Positions 1 through 11,826 of a stretch of 64,000 nucleotides of DNA are shown here, piece by piece. A model generated the notes under the pieces. It saw only the letters and a program-made list of their open reading frames with translations. It had not been told where the DNA came from and did not search any database. Position 1 is the stretch's first letter; each line of letters begins with the position of its first letter. The stretch covers positions 19,199,501-19,263,500 of the forward strand of contig CM065296.1 of NCBI GenBank assembly GCA_032871835.1. The letters run 5' to 3'. The translations under genes and the position numbers were made by a program. This stretch comes from Dipteronia dyeriana. Taxonomy: Eukaryota; Streptophyta; Magnoliopsida; Sapindales; Sapindaceae.

Positions 1-523
1 GAGAATTGTTCTCAAGCCTACCATATTTGGGTAAGATGGGTGTGGATGTGTTTGGAACCTGATTTGGTTTGCTAAGAATTCGTAATAGGTCTAACTTTAT
101 AATTCTATATAATTACATAATAGTTAATAAGCATGATTACACACCAGTTTACATCATGGTTACACGCTCAACAAGATTACACGATTAAACAATGACACTC
201 ATTACTTGCCATATTGTAAGAATGATGGCACTCATTACAATATGTACCGTGTAATCATGATTACACACTACATAAATGTAGCGTGCAATCATTCTTACAA
301 TATGGCGTGCGAGGATGCTTAGCGCGTAACCATCAATATTGTTACCATAAAATGTGTAATCAGTCACTTTGGTGCATTGTAAAAGATTACACGATGCAAT
401 AATGGAAAATATTACAAGCCATACTGAACACATGATTACACGCTCTATTATGTAGCGTGTAATCATGATTACACGCTACAGAAATGTAACGTGTAAACAT
501 GCTTACAATGTCGCTTGTAATGA
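1..523. repeat. Palindrome-rich degenerate repeat region
   Basis: No credible coding sequence is present. From about 125 to 523 the sequence repeats variants of GTGTAATCATGATTACAC and of GCTACA/ATGTAGC in both orientations, so it is built of short near-palindromes joined head to head and tail to tail. Such clusters occur in subterminal regions of DNA transposons and in some satellites; I cannot assign this one to a family. It directly replaces the first ~180 bases expected of the adjacent Copia-1 LTR. Bases 1-124 hold nothing I recognise. Confidence 0.6.
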
Positions 524-2226
524 TTCCAAACATTTGGAGGCTTTTTCACTTTATGATATGCTCCTATCTGAACCAAACTTACCAACGTTTGGAGACTCCT
601 TCACTTTACGATGTGCTCCTGTCTGAACCACTCGATCATCCTCACTATCTCCCAGGACTAGTAACTACTTGTGGGCGCGTCATAATCTCAGGAACTTAAA
701 TGAATGATGTAGAGAAAATTAAAGAAACTCTTTCTTCTTGATCAATATGCAACACTTGCTTTGATTTTTTCATAGGCACACATGCAATTGCTATTTTCAC
801 TTGTTCATGCCAACAACCCAAAAACTCCTCTTTTTTTATCACTGTACGTTTTTTAGATATGTTCTTTTCAACACATATCTAATTTGCTTTTAATGCAAAT
901 TCTTCATTCTCTCTTATTGATCCAAACGTGCATCTAGAATTTGCATCATATACAAAATCTTATCAACACGTTTTTTGTTTTTTTTTTTGAATATTAATTG
1001 TACTTATCAATTTTTAAGAGAATCATATATATAAAATGATAATATATATGTATATTATCATTTTATATTTTAAAAACTAATCGTATCTTTTTGATTTTAG
1101 AATCTTTTAAATAAAAAAAATCTCATATCTTTTATTTAAAAAGATAATTAAATATTTTCTTTATTAATTTAAAATATTTAAATTCAGTTTAAAATATTTA
1201 ATTTAATAAAATAAAATAATCATATTATCTTATTTTATTTAAAATCAAATATCAACTAACACCCTCCATTTAGTGATTAATTAAATAATTTCATTATTTA
1301 ATATATTTAATCACTATTATTCATTAATTAAATAATCTCAATATTCAATTAATTCCCGAATAAATACATGTCACTTTCGTAACACAATTAATTGGACAAT
1401 CCAGTTAATTAACTGTGACCCTTGTTACCTAAATCGATCGGACTAGTAAGGGGACTTAATGGACCCACAGTATTTTGAGCTCCAATAATCCTCGGAATCA
1501 ATAATTAAGTACTGTTAATTCCCTAATGGACAATAAATCCTAATTCCTTAAGGAATTAGAAGAGCGCTGATATTGTCTAAGCCCCGAATTAACCATTAAG
1601 GGAACTACCATCTACTTTTCACAAGAAGGAATGGATTCCACTATTGTGTACAAACCTTCCCAGCCACAAACCAAACCGTAATCCCAACATACGGAGTATA
1701 TTGATCAGAAAATGCATCTACGCTCACCCATGGTATATCAAAGACCACGATTTAACTTGAAGGAGTCGATAAGAAACTCAAGATTAAGATCACCCACATA
1801 TAACCATCATTAGTTGATATATATGAATCTCATCGGTAAACGGGTCTTGGTGAGAGATTCATATAGATCATGGCCAGTACTATATGATCACATCATACAA
1901 GGTGCCTTAAATCCCATATCTCATATGAATGATTCAGGATAGAATCACCCTACATTACAGAATGGACCGCAGCTATCGATTAACCACAAATAAAGTACCC
2001 ATCTCTATTTGCTATCTATGGACTCTTTAGATTGCACGTCTCTTTCTGTATCCATCTATATATGAAACTCATATACACAGTTCAAGATTACATCCGGCAA
2101 TCTTGGATGTTAAATATATGCACAAGTTATTAAATAAATAACACAACAAGAGTGAATTAAACTTTTCCTTTTATTTATTTCATAAATCCGTTTAAAATTT
2201 ACATCTTTAGGGCATAAACCCCAAAA
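524..2226 (-). repeat. Copia-1 3' LTR, 5-prime-truncated copy
   Basis: This matches the LTR at 7801-9851 over its length, for example the block around ACCAACGTTTGGAGACTCC near 578 and the shared stretch starting GGAATCAATAATTAA near 1495. It lacks the ~178 bases that begin the other copy and also lacks about 215 bases present there at roughly 8945-9185. Its inner terminus reads CCCCAAAA where the other LTR has CCCCAACA, so the terminal dinucleotide has mutated. Confidence 0.9.
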
Positions 2227-2240
2227 ATCTCCCACTTGCA
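2227..2240 (-). promoter_or_regulatory. Copia-1 polypurine tract
   Basis: On the minus strand this reads AAGTGGGAGAT directly before the 3' LTR, the standard copia polypurine tract that primes plus-strand DNA synthesis. Confidence 0.85.
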
Positions 2241-2375
2241 CTAAAGCATGTGAGGCATGCCTTGTAACCCTAGACCATCTAGGTGACCCAAAAACACTTT
2301 AGCCGGTAAGGTCTTCGTAAATGGATCAGCATGATTGTCTTGTGAGGTTATCTTGGTGACAATCACATCTCTTAT

Positions 2376-2740
2376 CTACACTATCTCTCTAATTAGTTGA
2401 TACTTTCTCTCTATATGTTTCCCACTCTTGTGGCTTCTTGGTTCTTTGGAATTAGCCACAACATCACTGATATCACAATAAAGTGTGATGGACTTATCCA
2501 GATCTGGAACAAATTCCTGATCACTCGATATATTACGGAGCCAAACAGTCTCTTTAGCAACTTCACAAGCAGCTACATATTCGGCTTCCATAGTGGAGTC
2601 AGCAATGTAAGATTGCTTGATACTTCTCAACACAATGGCTCCACCACCCAGGGTAAATACTGATCCAGACAAGGATTTCTTAGAATCCCTGTCTGATTGA
2701 AAATCAGAATCCGTGTATCCTAACGGGATCTAATCCTGTT
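2376..2740 (-). pseudogene. Copia-1 RNase H domain, degenerate
   Basis: An open minus-strand frame carries the copia RNase H signature: SGSVFTLGGGAIVLRSIKQ, then STMEAEYVAACEVAKE and a CDISDVVANSKEP segment. In the family this domain removes the RNA template during reverse transcription. In intact relatives the last segment reads CDNxGAxAN, so the region around the third acidic residue is altered here. The reading frame upstream toward RT is interrupted by several stops. It lies between the RT remnant and the polypurine tract, as expected. Confidence 0.85.
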
Positions 2741-3068
2741 CGGAATACACTAGCATATAGTCTCTCGTTCTCCGAAGATACTTGAGAATTATCTTGACAG
2801 CAACCCAATGATCCAATCATGGGTTGGACTGGTATCTGCTGACTACTCCCACTACATAGCAGATGTCCGGTCTCGTGCATAACATGGCATACATGAGACT
2901 ACCTACTACCGATGCATATAGTACACCTCTCATATCCTCAACTTTTTGACGTGTCTTAGGACACTGTTCCTGAGACAAGTGAACTCTATGCCTGCAAGGT
3001 CAATTACCTTTCTTGGAGTTTTGCATCAAAAATCGCATAAGAATCTTATCGATATATGATGCCTAAGA

Positions 3069-3780
3069 CAGTGCTATTAGTTTTTTCTTACGATCCTTTA
3101 TAAGTAGGATCCCTGGAACATAACTTGCATCTTCCAAATCTTTCATTTGAAATTGGCAAGCCAATCAGCCAGTCAGCCAGCCCTCCCTTTACATCAGACA
3201 ACACTCCCATATCATTCCCAATGAGTAGGATATCATCTATGTATATGACCAAGAAAACTACTTTCTTATCAACGATGCGCTTGTAGGCACAAGGCTTATC
3301 GACGTTCTGCTCGAAGCCATAGGTTTTGATCACATATCAAACCTAATGTTCCAAGATCTAGATGCTTGCTTGAGTCCATAGATTGACCTTTGCTGCTTGT
3401 AAACCTTTTACTCTTGATCTAGAGACACGAATCCCTCTGGTTGCATCATATAGATGATCTCATCAAGATCCCCATTCAAGAATGCAGTCTTGACGTCCAT
3501 TTGCCAAATTTCATAATCAAAATAGGTAGCAATGGATAAGAGAAACCCAATAGACATAAATATAGCTATTGACGAGATTGTCTCTTCATAATCGATCCCC
3601 TCTTTCTGGGTACAACTCTTGGGCACCAGCCTTGCCTTGAAGGTCTCTACCTTCCCGTCTACTCCTCTCTTTCTCTTGTAGATCCACTTACACCCTATGG
3701 GTTTTACCCCATCCGGTAAGTCTATAAGATCCTAGACTGAGTTAGAGTAAATGGACTCCATCTCAAGATTCATGGCTTTA
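3069..3780 (-). pseudogene. Copia-1 reverse transcriptase, degenerate
   Basis: Two open blocks (3626-3408 and 3333-3088) in different frames carry copia RT. The first has [11 protein letters not shown] followed by motif A as WQMDVKTAFLNGDLDE; the second has the catalytic YIDD box in FLVIYIDDILLIGND. The fingers region further upstream can be read in a third frame down from 3780 as a GCKWIYKRKR-like segment. The catalytic aspartates are still visible, but stops and at least two frameshifts separate the blocks, and the connection after YIDD is scrambled near 3170 by a short duplication of the CAGCC motif. Confidence 0.9.
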
Positions 3781-3782
3781 AG

Positions 3783-5252
3783 TCATTCCTCATTATCAGG
3801 ATCTTTCATTGCATTCTTAAATATCAATAGATCATCCACATTATCTGCAGAGACAACACATTGTCCCTCATATATACCTAAATAGCATTCAGGTTGTCTC
3901 ACAACCCTCTCACTATGTCTAGGTGGTAGTGTATCTTGATCAGGAACCATCTGACTCTCAGATGTTTGTGGATCAATAACTCTCATTGATGAAGCACTAG
4001 ACTCACCAGGCTCCAGCTCATTCAATACAATGATAGAACGAGGTTTATGGTCACTAATATAATTGTCCTCAAGAAACATTGCATTTGTCGATACAAATAC
4101 TTTGTTATCTTCGGGACTATAGAAGTGACCACCTCTGGTCTCCTTGGAGTATCCTACAAACAAGCAGACCATAAACTTTAAGTCTAGCTTTCCATTTCTG
4201 TTCTTTAGCACGTGTGCTAGACACCCCCATATGTGGAAATGCCACAAACTAGCTTTACGACCATTCCACAACTCTAGGGGAGTCTTAGGAACAGATTTGG
4301 ATGGCACCTCATTCAAAATGTATGCCGCTGTTTGTAATGAATATCCCAAGAAGGAATTTGGTAATGATGAGAAACTAATCATAGATCTCACCATTTCCTT
4401 TAGGGTTATATTTATCCTCTCCACTACACCATTTTATTGAGATGTACCGGGAGCTGTGAGTTAGGAAACTATCCCATGCTCGACCATGAAGTCTTTAAAC
4501 TCTTGGTCAATGTACTCGCCTCTACGATCCAATCGTAGTGACTTGATAGTCCTACCTAACTGATTCTCAACTTCAGCTCGAAATTCTTTGAACATTTCAA
4601 ATGTTTCCGACTTTCTTTGCATTAGGTAGACGTATATGTATCTTGAGTAATCACCTATAAAGGTGACATAATACTCATAACCACCTATAGCTTTAACATT
4701 CATCGGTCCACAGACGTCTGTATGTATAAGCTCTAGCGGTTCTTTAGCTATAAGCCCTTTTCCCGTAAAAGCTCTCCTAGTCATCTTACATTCCAGATAA
4801 AATTCACAAACAGGTAAGGTGTCAACCTTTAACTCACTTAAAGGTTTGCTTTTTACTAGTCTGTCTATCCGGTCAAGGTTGATATGACCAAGCCTTAGAT
4901 GCCAGAGATACGTGTCATTATCTGGAGAAATCTTATGTCGTTTAGTTTTTGGTTTTTCAACCTTAAACATTTCGGTATTGAGCAGAGTAGTATGTATTAA
5001 CGGTCTGAACACATATAATTTTTTTTCATAAATTCCTGAACAAATATTCAGACCATTCTTTCCAATAATAACAGACTTATTATTAAAAGAAACATAATAT
5101 TTTTGTTCTAACAACTTAGAAACGGAAATCAAATTTCGTGTAAATCCAGGAATATAAAATACATTGTCCAACAATATATAATTATTACAAAAATATAATC
5201 TAATTGCGCCCACTGCTCGTGTCAACACGACATCCCCTGACCCCATACACAT
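3783..5252 (-). pseudogene. Copia-1 GAG-pre-integrase and integrase, degenerate
   Basis: The block 5252-4461 holds the GAG-pre-integrase zinc-binding module (WHLRLGHINLDRI, then CEFYLECKM, where the usual C-x2-C has become C-x3-C-like and damaged) and the integrase core with ELIHTDVCGPM and LRLDRRGEYI, which supply the first two acidic residues of the DDE triad. A stop and short frame change near 4440-4460 remove the segment with the catalytic glutamate context. The block 4424-3783 continues with MERINITLKEMVRSM, SKSVPKTPLELWNGRK and the C-terminal extension to the linker before RT. Integrase inserts the cDNA; this copy cannot. Confidence 0.9.
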
Positions 5253-5261
5253 TGAGAAGGC

Positions 5262-6133
5262 TTACTCCTCTAGCTGTGTCCAAGAATCAGTCCATTGTAA
5301 AGAATAACAAACATGGTTAGTGGCCCCAGAATCAACTATCCAGGGCGAAGAATCATCTTCCACTATACATGACTCAAGAACAAGTAAATTGTATTTACCT
5401 TTCTTGGACTTCTTCTTTCTTTGGGCTTTCTTGGGTTTGGGCTTATCCTTTGCCTTCCCAGCAGACCTCTTCCTCTTTTTGTTATTGGAAGAGGATAATG
5501 GTTTGGTAACATTTGCCTCACCGGTCTTACCCTTGTTGTCCTTAATCATGGACTTAAAGGTAGGCAAGCTCATTGAGCAATTGTGTAAGACTGAACTTTA
5601 ACTTGTTCTTCTCGTAGTTGCTCTTAAACTGAATCGAAACTCTTTGGAAGAGTCGTCAGTATGATGCTCACTTGACTGGGTTCGTCAATGGCCCCGCCAT
5701 TGACTTTTACGGTGTTGATGTAGGACATCATGCTCAATACATATTCCCGAACTGATGTACCTTCCTTTATACTAGCAAGCATAGCGAAACGAATAGTTTC
5801 ATGTCGCTTTTGCTCGAAGGGCTGCTCGAACATAGCTTCCAATGACTCCATGATTTCGAATGCTGAAGTCATTGCTTCATGCTTTGTGACAAGCACGTTT
5901 GTCATAAAAGCCAACAGATATGTTCGACCCTTCTCATCAGATGAAACCCATAGCTCGTATGCCTCAAGAACAGTTCGTGTGGCATTGGCAGCAGGCACTA
6001 GAGGACATTCCTCCGTAAGCACAAACTTGAGGTCTTTGGTGACCAATATTGCATTAATGTTAAGTTTCCACTTAGTGTAGTTATCACCAGTTAATTTGTC
6101 GTTTGCAAGAATTTGAACTAATGCAGAAGACAT
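5262..6133 (-). pseudogene. Copia-1 gag and protease, zinc knuckle missing
   Basis: Gag starts best at the methionine of MSSALVQILANDKLTGDNY (6133); 27 further upstream bases are open but not needed. The UBN2-type gag core follows (YTKWKLNINAILV, then AMFEQPFEQKRHETIRFAML). A frameshift near 5620 leads to a lysine-rich tail and the aspartic protease site WIVDSGATNHVC, with the catalytic DSG intact. In relatives a CCHC zinc knuckle lies between the lysine-rich tail and the protease; here the tail runs straight into KKGKYNLLVLES with no C-x2-C-x4-H-x4-C, so the knuckle appears deleted. Confidence 0.88.
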
Positions 6134-7786
6134 TATTACTGAAATAAATGAAAAATTCATTCAATCATTTATTTAAAACAAGTGCGAGTGCTTTGGCATA
6201 AATTTAAACATGATACATGAACATGTTTAACGAACTAGAACTAACCTTAACCTAGTTGTTATACCACGACAATCCAACATACCACAAAGAAGCGTTGTCT
6301 TAGGGTCGGTCAAGTCTTTGCATGTTGGACCGAGACATTCTCAATCAAATGATATTCTAGAATAACTCTTATTCTATATCACTCAACCTCATTCAGTAAG
6401 GTTTTTAACTAACAAACCTAATCAAAACCTTCGTGAGTGTAACCCACCATTTTAGATCTCACGAGTTTAACTCGAGAATTGCCGCCTTAGGGTCGGTCAA
6501 TCCCGAAATACCCTCATAAATCCTATCCGTTAGAAAGTCAACATTGGTATGACCTTTATAGAAACCCTCCTTAGGGAGGACGAAAGCAAAGCCGTCACGA
6601 GGCCCCACTCAAGTCTCACGGTGTTAAACTAATGATGGAGACCGCGGGATATATATGTCACATATCCCTCTCCCACTCACTATTTTAAAATTAGGGTTTT
6701 CTGTTAACCGTTAATGTACCTAGACTCTACAGGATTAAACGACTAACTTTAATCAAGTTATCTAGCGCATTAACTAGTTAGAACCAAATTCTAATTAACT
6801 AATAAATTATAAATGATTTTTAACAATAAAATATCTAATCTATTAGTGAATAATCTAAGCCTTTTTAAACTATATACTAATGTAATATTATTATGTTAGT
6901 GTTTACCAAGTTTTAACTAATAAAACCCGAACACTTTATTCAGACCATTTATTAGTAGGTTATGAATCAAATTAATCCTAATAAATGACCCTATTAATCT
7001 AATTTATTTAACACTTTAATAACTAGATTAATATTAATGAGAATTACCAAGTTTTTTAACTATTAAAAAACTAATCTCATTATTCATAGCCATTTATGTA
7101 TATTGTCCATTTTAATCACATTAAAAAAATACATATAAAATCATGCTATGATGCATGTATGACATATCAAATATATTTGTGTAGGCACATCTAATCTAAA
7201 TGACATACGTATGCATGACAATGCTTTTATCATCATATAATATAAAGCACACATGAATTGACCGAGTACTGTAGATTATTTAACCTAAAAAATTGGAATC
7301 TAAAATTACAAAAAAAAAATCTAAGGCATTCCTTGGTCTTCTAGTAACTTCAAATATCTTCCAGTCTCTTCAGGTCACCCCGATTCATCTCATGAATCCG
7401 AAATGGGAAATCTGCACGGAACACACTAGGCAACACTTGCCAACGGAACTGTGCAAGATGTGAATAGTACCGTATGAACTGACGCATGAATGCCGTGAAT
7501 AGTGCCCATGAACAGTATCCCCCCCCCCCCCCCGCCGCCGCGTTTCCAGTTCATATTTTACAGGTTACAGTTATATTTATTTACAATGCAATAACAGTAA
7601 AAATAAATAAAATAAAAATTATACGACCCATAAACCTTAAATACACAGTACCATAAAAAATTACAATCAATCATGTTTAAATTAAACAATTTAGTTATAA
7701 ACATTCATACAATCATAAAGATGGTGCCTACACATTCATACATACAGGAACATCGAAAACAATTTTCTGTTCCGAAAAAAAATTTA
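6134..7786 (-). other. Copia-1 untranslated leader (non-coding)
   Basis: About 1.65 kb between the primer site and gag holds no believable ORF, as is usual for long-leader copia elements. It contains an AT-rich half (6800-7320) and a run of 15 or so C followed by CGCCGCCGCG at about 7520-7543. Confidence 0.7.
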
Positions 7787-7799
7787 GCTCTGATACCAA
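7787..7799 (-). promoter_or_regulatory. Copia-1 primer-binding site
   Basis: On the minus strand the bases after the 5' LTR read TTGGTATCAGAGC, complementary to the 3' end of initiator tRNA-Met, the normal copia primer. Confidence 0.9.
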
Positions 7800-7800
7800 C

Positions 7801-9851
7801 TGTTGGAACCCTGTTCATCGGTAACGCAACGGAATTAGGTTTTAAATTTTTTAATATAGATCATAATCTGTATCTGTGACCAGTGAACTTGGGATCGTAA
7901 TTATTTTTCGAAACTAATACATACAATATGTAAACACAGGAAATTGAAATCGATATAATCAAAAGAAGAAAATCTTACCAACGTTTGAAGACTCCTTCAA
8001 TTTTCGATATGCTCCTGTCTGAACCAATCTTACCAACGTTTGGAGACTACTTCACTTTACGATGTGCTCCTGTATGAACCAATCGATCTTTCTTACTATC
8101 TTCAGGGACTAGTAACTGCGTGTGGGCGAGCCACGATCTCAGGAACTTAAACGGAGGATATAGAGAAAATTAAAGAAACTCTTTTTTCTTGATCAATATG
8201 CAACACTTGCTTTGATCTTTTCATAGACACGCATGTAATTGCTATTTTCACTTGTTCACACCAACAAGCCAAAAACTCTTACCGATCGCTATGCGTTTTT
8301 TTGATATGTTCTTTTCAACACATATCTAATCTGCTTTTAATGCAATTTTTTCATTCTCTTTTACTGATCCAAACGTGCTTCTAGAATTTGCATCATATAC
8401 AAAATCTTATCAATATGTTTTCTTTCTCTTTTGAATATTAGTTGTACTTATCAGTTTTTAAAAGAATCATATATATCAAATATATATATATTATCATTTT
8501 ATCTTTTAAAAACAAACCGTATCCTTTTTATTTTTGAATCTTTTAAATAAAAAATATCTCATATCTTTTATTTAAAAAGATAATAAAATATTTTCATTTT
8601 GAATTTAAACATTTTAAATTCAATTTCAAATATTTAATTTAATAAAATAAAATAATCATATTATCTTATTTTATTCAAAATCAAATATCAACTAACACCC
8701 TCCATTTAGTGATGAATTAAATAATCTCATTATTTAATTTATTTAATCACTGTTATTCATTAATTAAATAATCTCATTATTCAATTAATTCCCGAATAAA
8801 TACATGTTACTTTCGTAACACACTTAATTAGACAATTCAGTTAATTAACAGTGACCCTTGTTACCTAAATCGATCGGACTAACAAGTGGACCTAATGGAC
8901 CCACAATATTTTGAGCTCCAATAATCATCGGAATCAATAATTAAACTCTTTAATTAATATTCCTAGATTATTAACTCTGGTGTTATTCCACTAAAAACCT
9001 GAAACTGCACTCTCTCAACTGCAGACGCTTTTACACAGACTGACATAACTCGGTGTCCATCGATATAGCTATTACATATGGTGTGATCATCTACAGTAGT
9101 TCATAATTAGAGTTGGGTCATAATATCCGTTATACCCCTCTAATTACATATATCCTTTAAGTACCATTGATTCTCTACTTGACAATAATTCCTATTTCCT
9201 TACGGAATTAGAAAAGCGCTCATATTGTCCAATCCCTGAATCAACCATTAAGATAACTACCATCTACTTCTCACAAGAAGGAGTGGATTCCACTATTGTG
9301 TACAAACCTTTCCAGCCACAAGCCAAACCGCAATCCCAACATACGGAGTATATTGATCAGGAAATGCATCTGACCTCACCCATGGTATATCAACGACCGC
9401 GATTTAACTTGAAGGAATCTATAAGACACTCAGGATTAAGATCACCCACATATTGCCATCATTAGTTGATATATATGAATCTCACTAGTAAACGGATCTC
9501 GGTGAGAGATTCATATAGATCATGGCTCAGTCCTATATGATCACATCATACAAGGTGTCTTTATTCCCATATCTCATCATTACGGAATGGACCACAACTA
9601 TAGATTAACTACAAATAAAGTACCCAGCTTTATTTGCTATCTATGGACTCTTTAGATTGCACATCTCTTATTGTATCCATTTGTATATAACACTCAAATA
9701 CACAGTTCAAGATTACATCCGGCAATCTTGGATGCTAAATATATGCATAAGTTATAAAATAAACAACACAACAAGAATGAATTGAACTTTTCCTTTTATT
9801 TATTTCATAAATCCATTTACAAATTAAATCTTTAGAGCATAAACCCCAACA
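7801..9851 (-). repeat. Copia-1 5' LTR, full length (2051 bp)
   Basis: The LTR is bounded by TGTTGG at 7801 and CCAACA ending 9851, a perfect terminal inverted hexamer. It contains a ~54-bp direct tandem duplication (about 7977-8083) beginning CTTACCAACGTTT that is also present in the other LTR. The last bases of the LTR are followed by ATCTC. Confidence 0.92.
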
Positions 9852-9867
9852 ATCTCATCTTTTCTTT

Positions 9868-10117
9868 ATCGTTTCGGGTGAATGATTTCTCTCTTTAAAA
9901 TATTGTGTATCAGCTGCCAGTACAGTGTCAATGGTTCTTTCAACTCCAAATATATGTCGAAGGGCCCCTAATTGAATCTCTCCTCCAAACCAAATTTGTT
10001 TAGCATCGACTTCAACTCTGTAATCATAAACTTTTTACTTCCACTGTTAACCCTGATGGGAACCCAACTCTCATGGTCTGGGAACCGCCACAAGTCTGCA
10101 TTTACATTTTTAGGCAT
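9868..10117 (-). pseudogene. Unidentified open minus-strand fragment
   Basis: Reading leftward from an ATG at about 10117 the translation begins MPKNVNADLWRFPDHESW and stays open to a stop near 9975. From about 10024 a second frame gives VYDYRVEVDAKQIWFGG and continues to about 9868. The two frames overlap and would join after a frameshift or a splice. The segment abuts the Copia-1 LTR and may be the N-terminal part of a gene cut by that insertion. I do not recognise the family; a MULE-associated protein is only a guess from the flanking structure. Confidence 0.25.
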
Positions 10118-11394
10118 CTAAACAATGAAAAAAAAAACATCAGTCCCAGGCTTACAGAAATATATATTAGGCTCAAGAACAATCATAGGCTTATGAAAAC
10201 ATTCATATACTCATAGGCCATGAATACATCAGTCCCACCCCCCGCTTTTATGAAAATATGTTCTATGCTTAAAATTAACAATGTAACATCATTTCCAGGC
10301 TCAACATCAGTACTAGCCTAAGGAAAAAAATTCATAGCCAAAACATCAATCCCAGCCTGAAAATTAGGATGGCATCATCAGCCTTAGGCTCAAAATCAGT
10401 ACTAAGCTTATCATAAACATTCATAGAAACATCAGTCTTACATGCATCATCCATCCCTCTCGGCTCTACAGTTATGAGAATCATACATAACCTAAACATA
10501 TGCATTCACCATTACATGCAACATCAATCGTTTGCTCTGCAAACGTTTTTCTTTCTTATAAGTGTAGTTCACAACAATCAATCAATCAATAAATTTTTTT
10601 TATTGCCCTTCCAATACAAACATTCCATCCCGAAATACACTTACAAAGACATCAAAAACACAAACAATAACAAACTCAAATATTCATCCAGAAACACAAA
10701 CAGGTAACAAACTCAAATATCATCCAAAAACACAAAGAATGGATAACAAAATACATTAAAATACATAAATTTGAAGAAATTAGTACCTTCAAATTGGTTT
10801 GTTTTTTTTTTCTAGGGTTTGGATGCTTAGTTAAATGGTGATGGCGACAGTAACAGTGACGATGACAACAATGACGACAACTACGACAAGGACAACGACA
10901 AGCTTGTGCTTCTCCTTCCTCTTTCTATTTCTCGTTTGTTGTTGTTGTTGTTGGGTTTGCATATCGTCTAGGATTTGGTTGCTTGGTTCTATGCTAATGG
11001 CGAGGGCGACGGCAACGATGACAATGACGACGAATACCTTCTGCTTTCTCCTTCTAACTTTCAGCTTCTAGCTCTGTTTGTTCTTATTGTAGGCACAACA
11101 TGGGACGTTTGAATTAAAATGGTTATGGTGTTGTTAATTGAAGTTTTCTTTGAAAAAAGAGGCCAATTTGGTCATTTATTGGGAAATGAGATTGGAAAGG
11201 GTAATATAGTCAACTTCATCAAAGTTTTTTTGTTAAAAAATTTAAGGAGGGTATTTTGGGGATTTCATCAACAGGGGGTCTTAAGGGCATACTAGTAAAT
11301 GGGGCTTCCCAAGCGGCTATATATGCAATATTTTACCCAATGGGCTATTTCTTATAAAGTGAATGTTGGGAAAGATTATTTTCTTTAATTTCCA
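10118..11394. other. Non-coding region, possible MULE terminal remnant
   Basis: No credible gene. About 10830-11075 contains two diverged copies of a block starting CTAGGGTTTGGATGCTTAG followed by GACGA/ACGAC-rich sequence. The segment 11150-11350 is full of short CCCTTT/AAAGGG-type motifs and ends TTTTACCCAATGGGCT, reminiscent of the terminal regions of Mutator-like elements. The region at 29040-29370 next to the certain MULE has the same GACGAC-rich texture. Assignment is tentative. Confidence 0.35.
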
Positions 11395-11594
11395 TATATA
11401 TATGCAGAAATTTTCAAGTCAGCGCGCACTTATATAAATTCGTCAGTGCGCTGGATGTGGACAATTAGATTTATATACTTTGACTTCAAATGTATGCACT
11501 TGTCAAAATTTTTTCATAATCAATGGTCCACATACAACGCACTGATATAACTTATATCAGTGCGTACTAACTGGAAAACCACTATATATATATA
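11395..11594. mobile_element. Foldback MITE of about 200 bp
   Basis: Bases 11395-11463 and the reverse complement of about 11529-11594 align along most of their ~67-bp length. Both start with TATATATA, share TTTTC and AGT near the outer part, contain a CGCACT...TCAGTGCG sub-palindrome and end in ATGTGGAC. The spacer is ~65 bp with no coding capacity. Flanking TA repeats make the exact target duplication undecidable; TA-targeting is compatible with a Stowaway- or other TA-specific family. Confidence 0.75.
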
Positions 11595-11826
11595 ATTTAA
11601 GATTTTAATGTTAGTCTTTTTTTATAATAATATAATTTTAATATTGATTACACAGCGATTACATTAGTGAAATGACGTTAAATCGTTAATCATTCTCTCC
11701 CGTTTCTCTAATTTATCTCTAAATCTTAACGGAATTTAGGTGATAGCAGTGGTGGGATCTGTAGGGATCATGGAAGTAACTCTTTAGGAGTGTTGGGTGG
11801 AATCATGCAGTGTGTAAGGTAGTGTG

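Larger units (their letters stand above)
524..9851 (-). mobile_element. Copia-1: Ty1/copia LTR retrotransposon, minus strand, decayed
   Basis: A nearly complete Ty1/copia element lying on the minus strand: the 5' LTR is at 7801-9851 and the 3' LTR at 524-2226. Reading leftward the order is primer-binding site, gag, protease, integrase, reverse transcriptase, RNase H and polypurine tract, the diagnostic copia order with integrase before RT. Phrases such as SKSVPKTPLELWNGRK and the LTR length resemble the Angela/TAR branch, but the lineage is my inference. Every domain is broken by stops or frameshifts, so it is not autonomous. The outer end of the 3' LTR is missing, so no target-site duplication can be checked. 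Confidence 0.93.

Noticed and set aside
1..523. CRISPR-like array
   Set aside because: The repeats are imperfect palindromes without constant spacers, and the DNA is plainly a plant genome.
5730..6080. 116-residue plus-strand frame
   Set aside because: It is the antisense shadow of Copia-1 gag.
7518..7543. Poly-C tract as a possible regulatory site
   Set aside because: A homopolymer followed by CCG repeats in a leader; nothing else supports function.
10835..11071. Open plus-strand frame of Thr/Met repeats with a hydrophobic stretch
   Set aside because: It arises from a GACGAC/ACGACA simple repeat and lacks any family similarity; codon pattern is that of the repeat.
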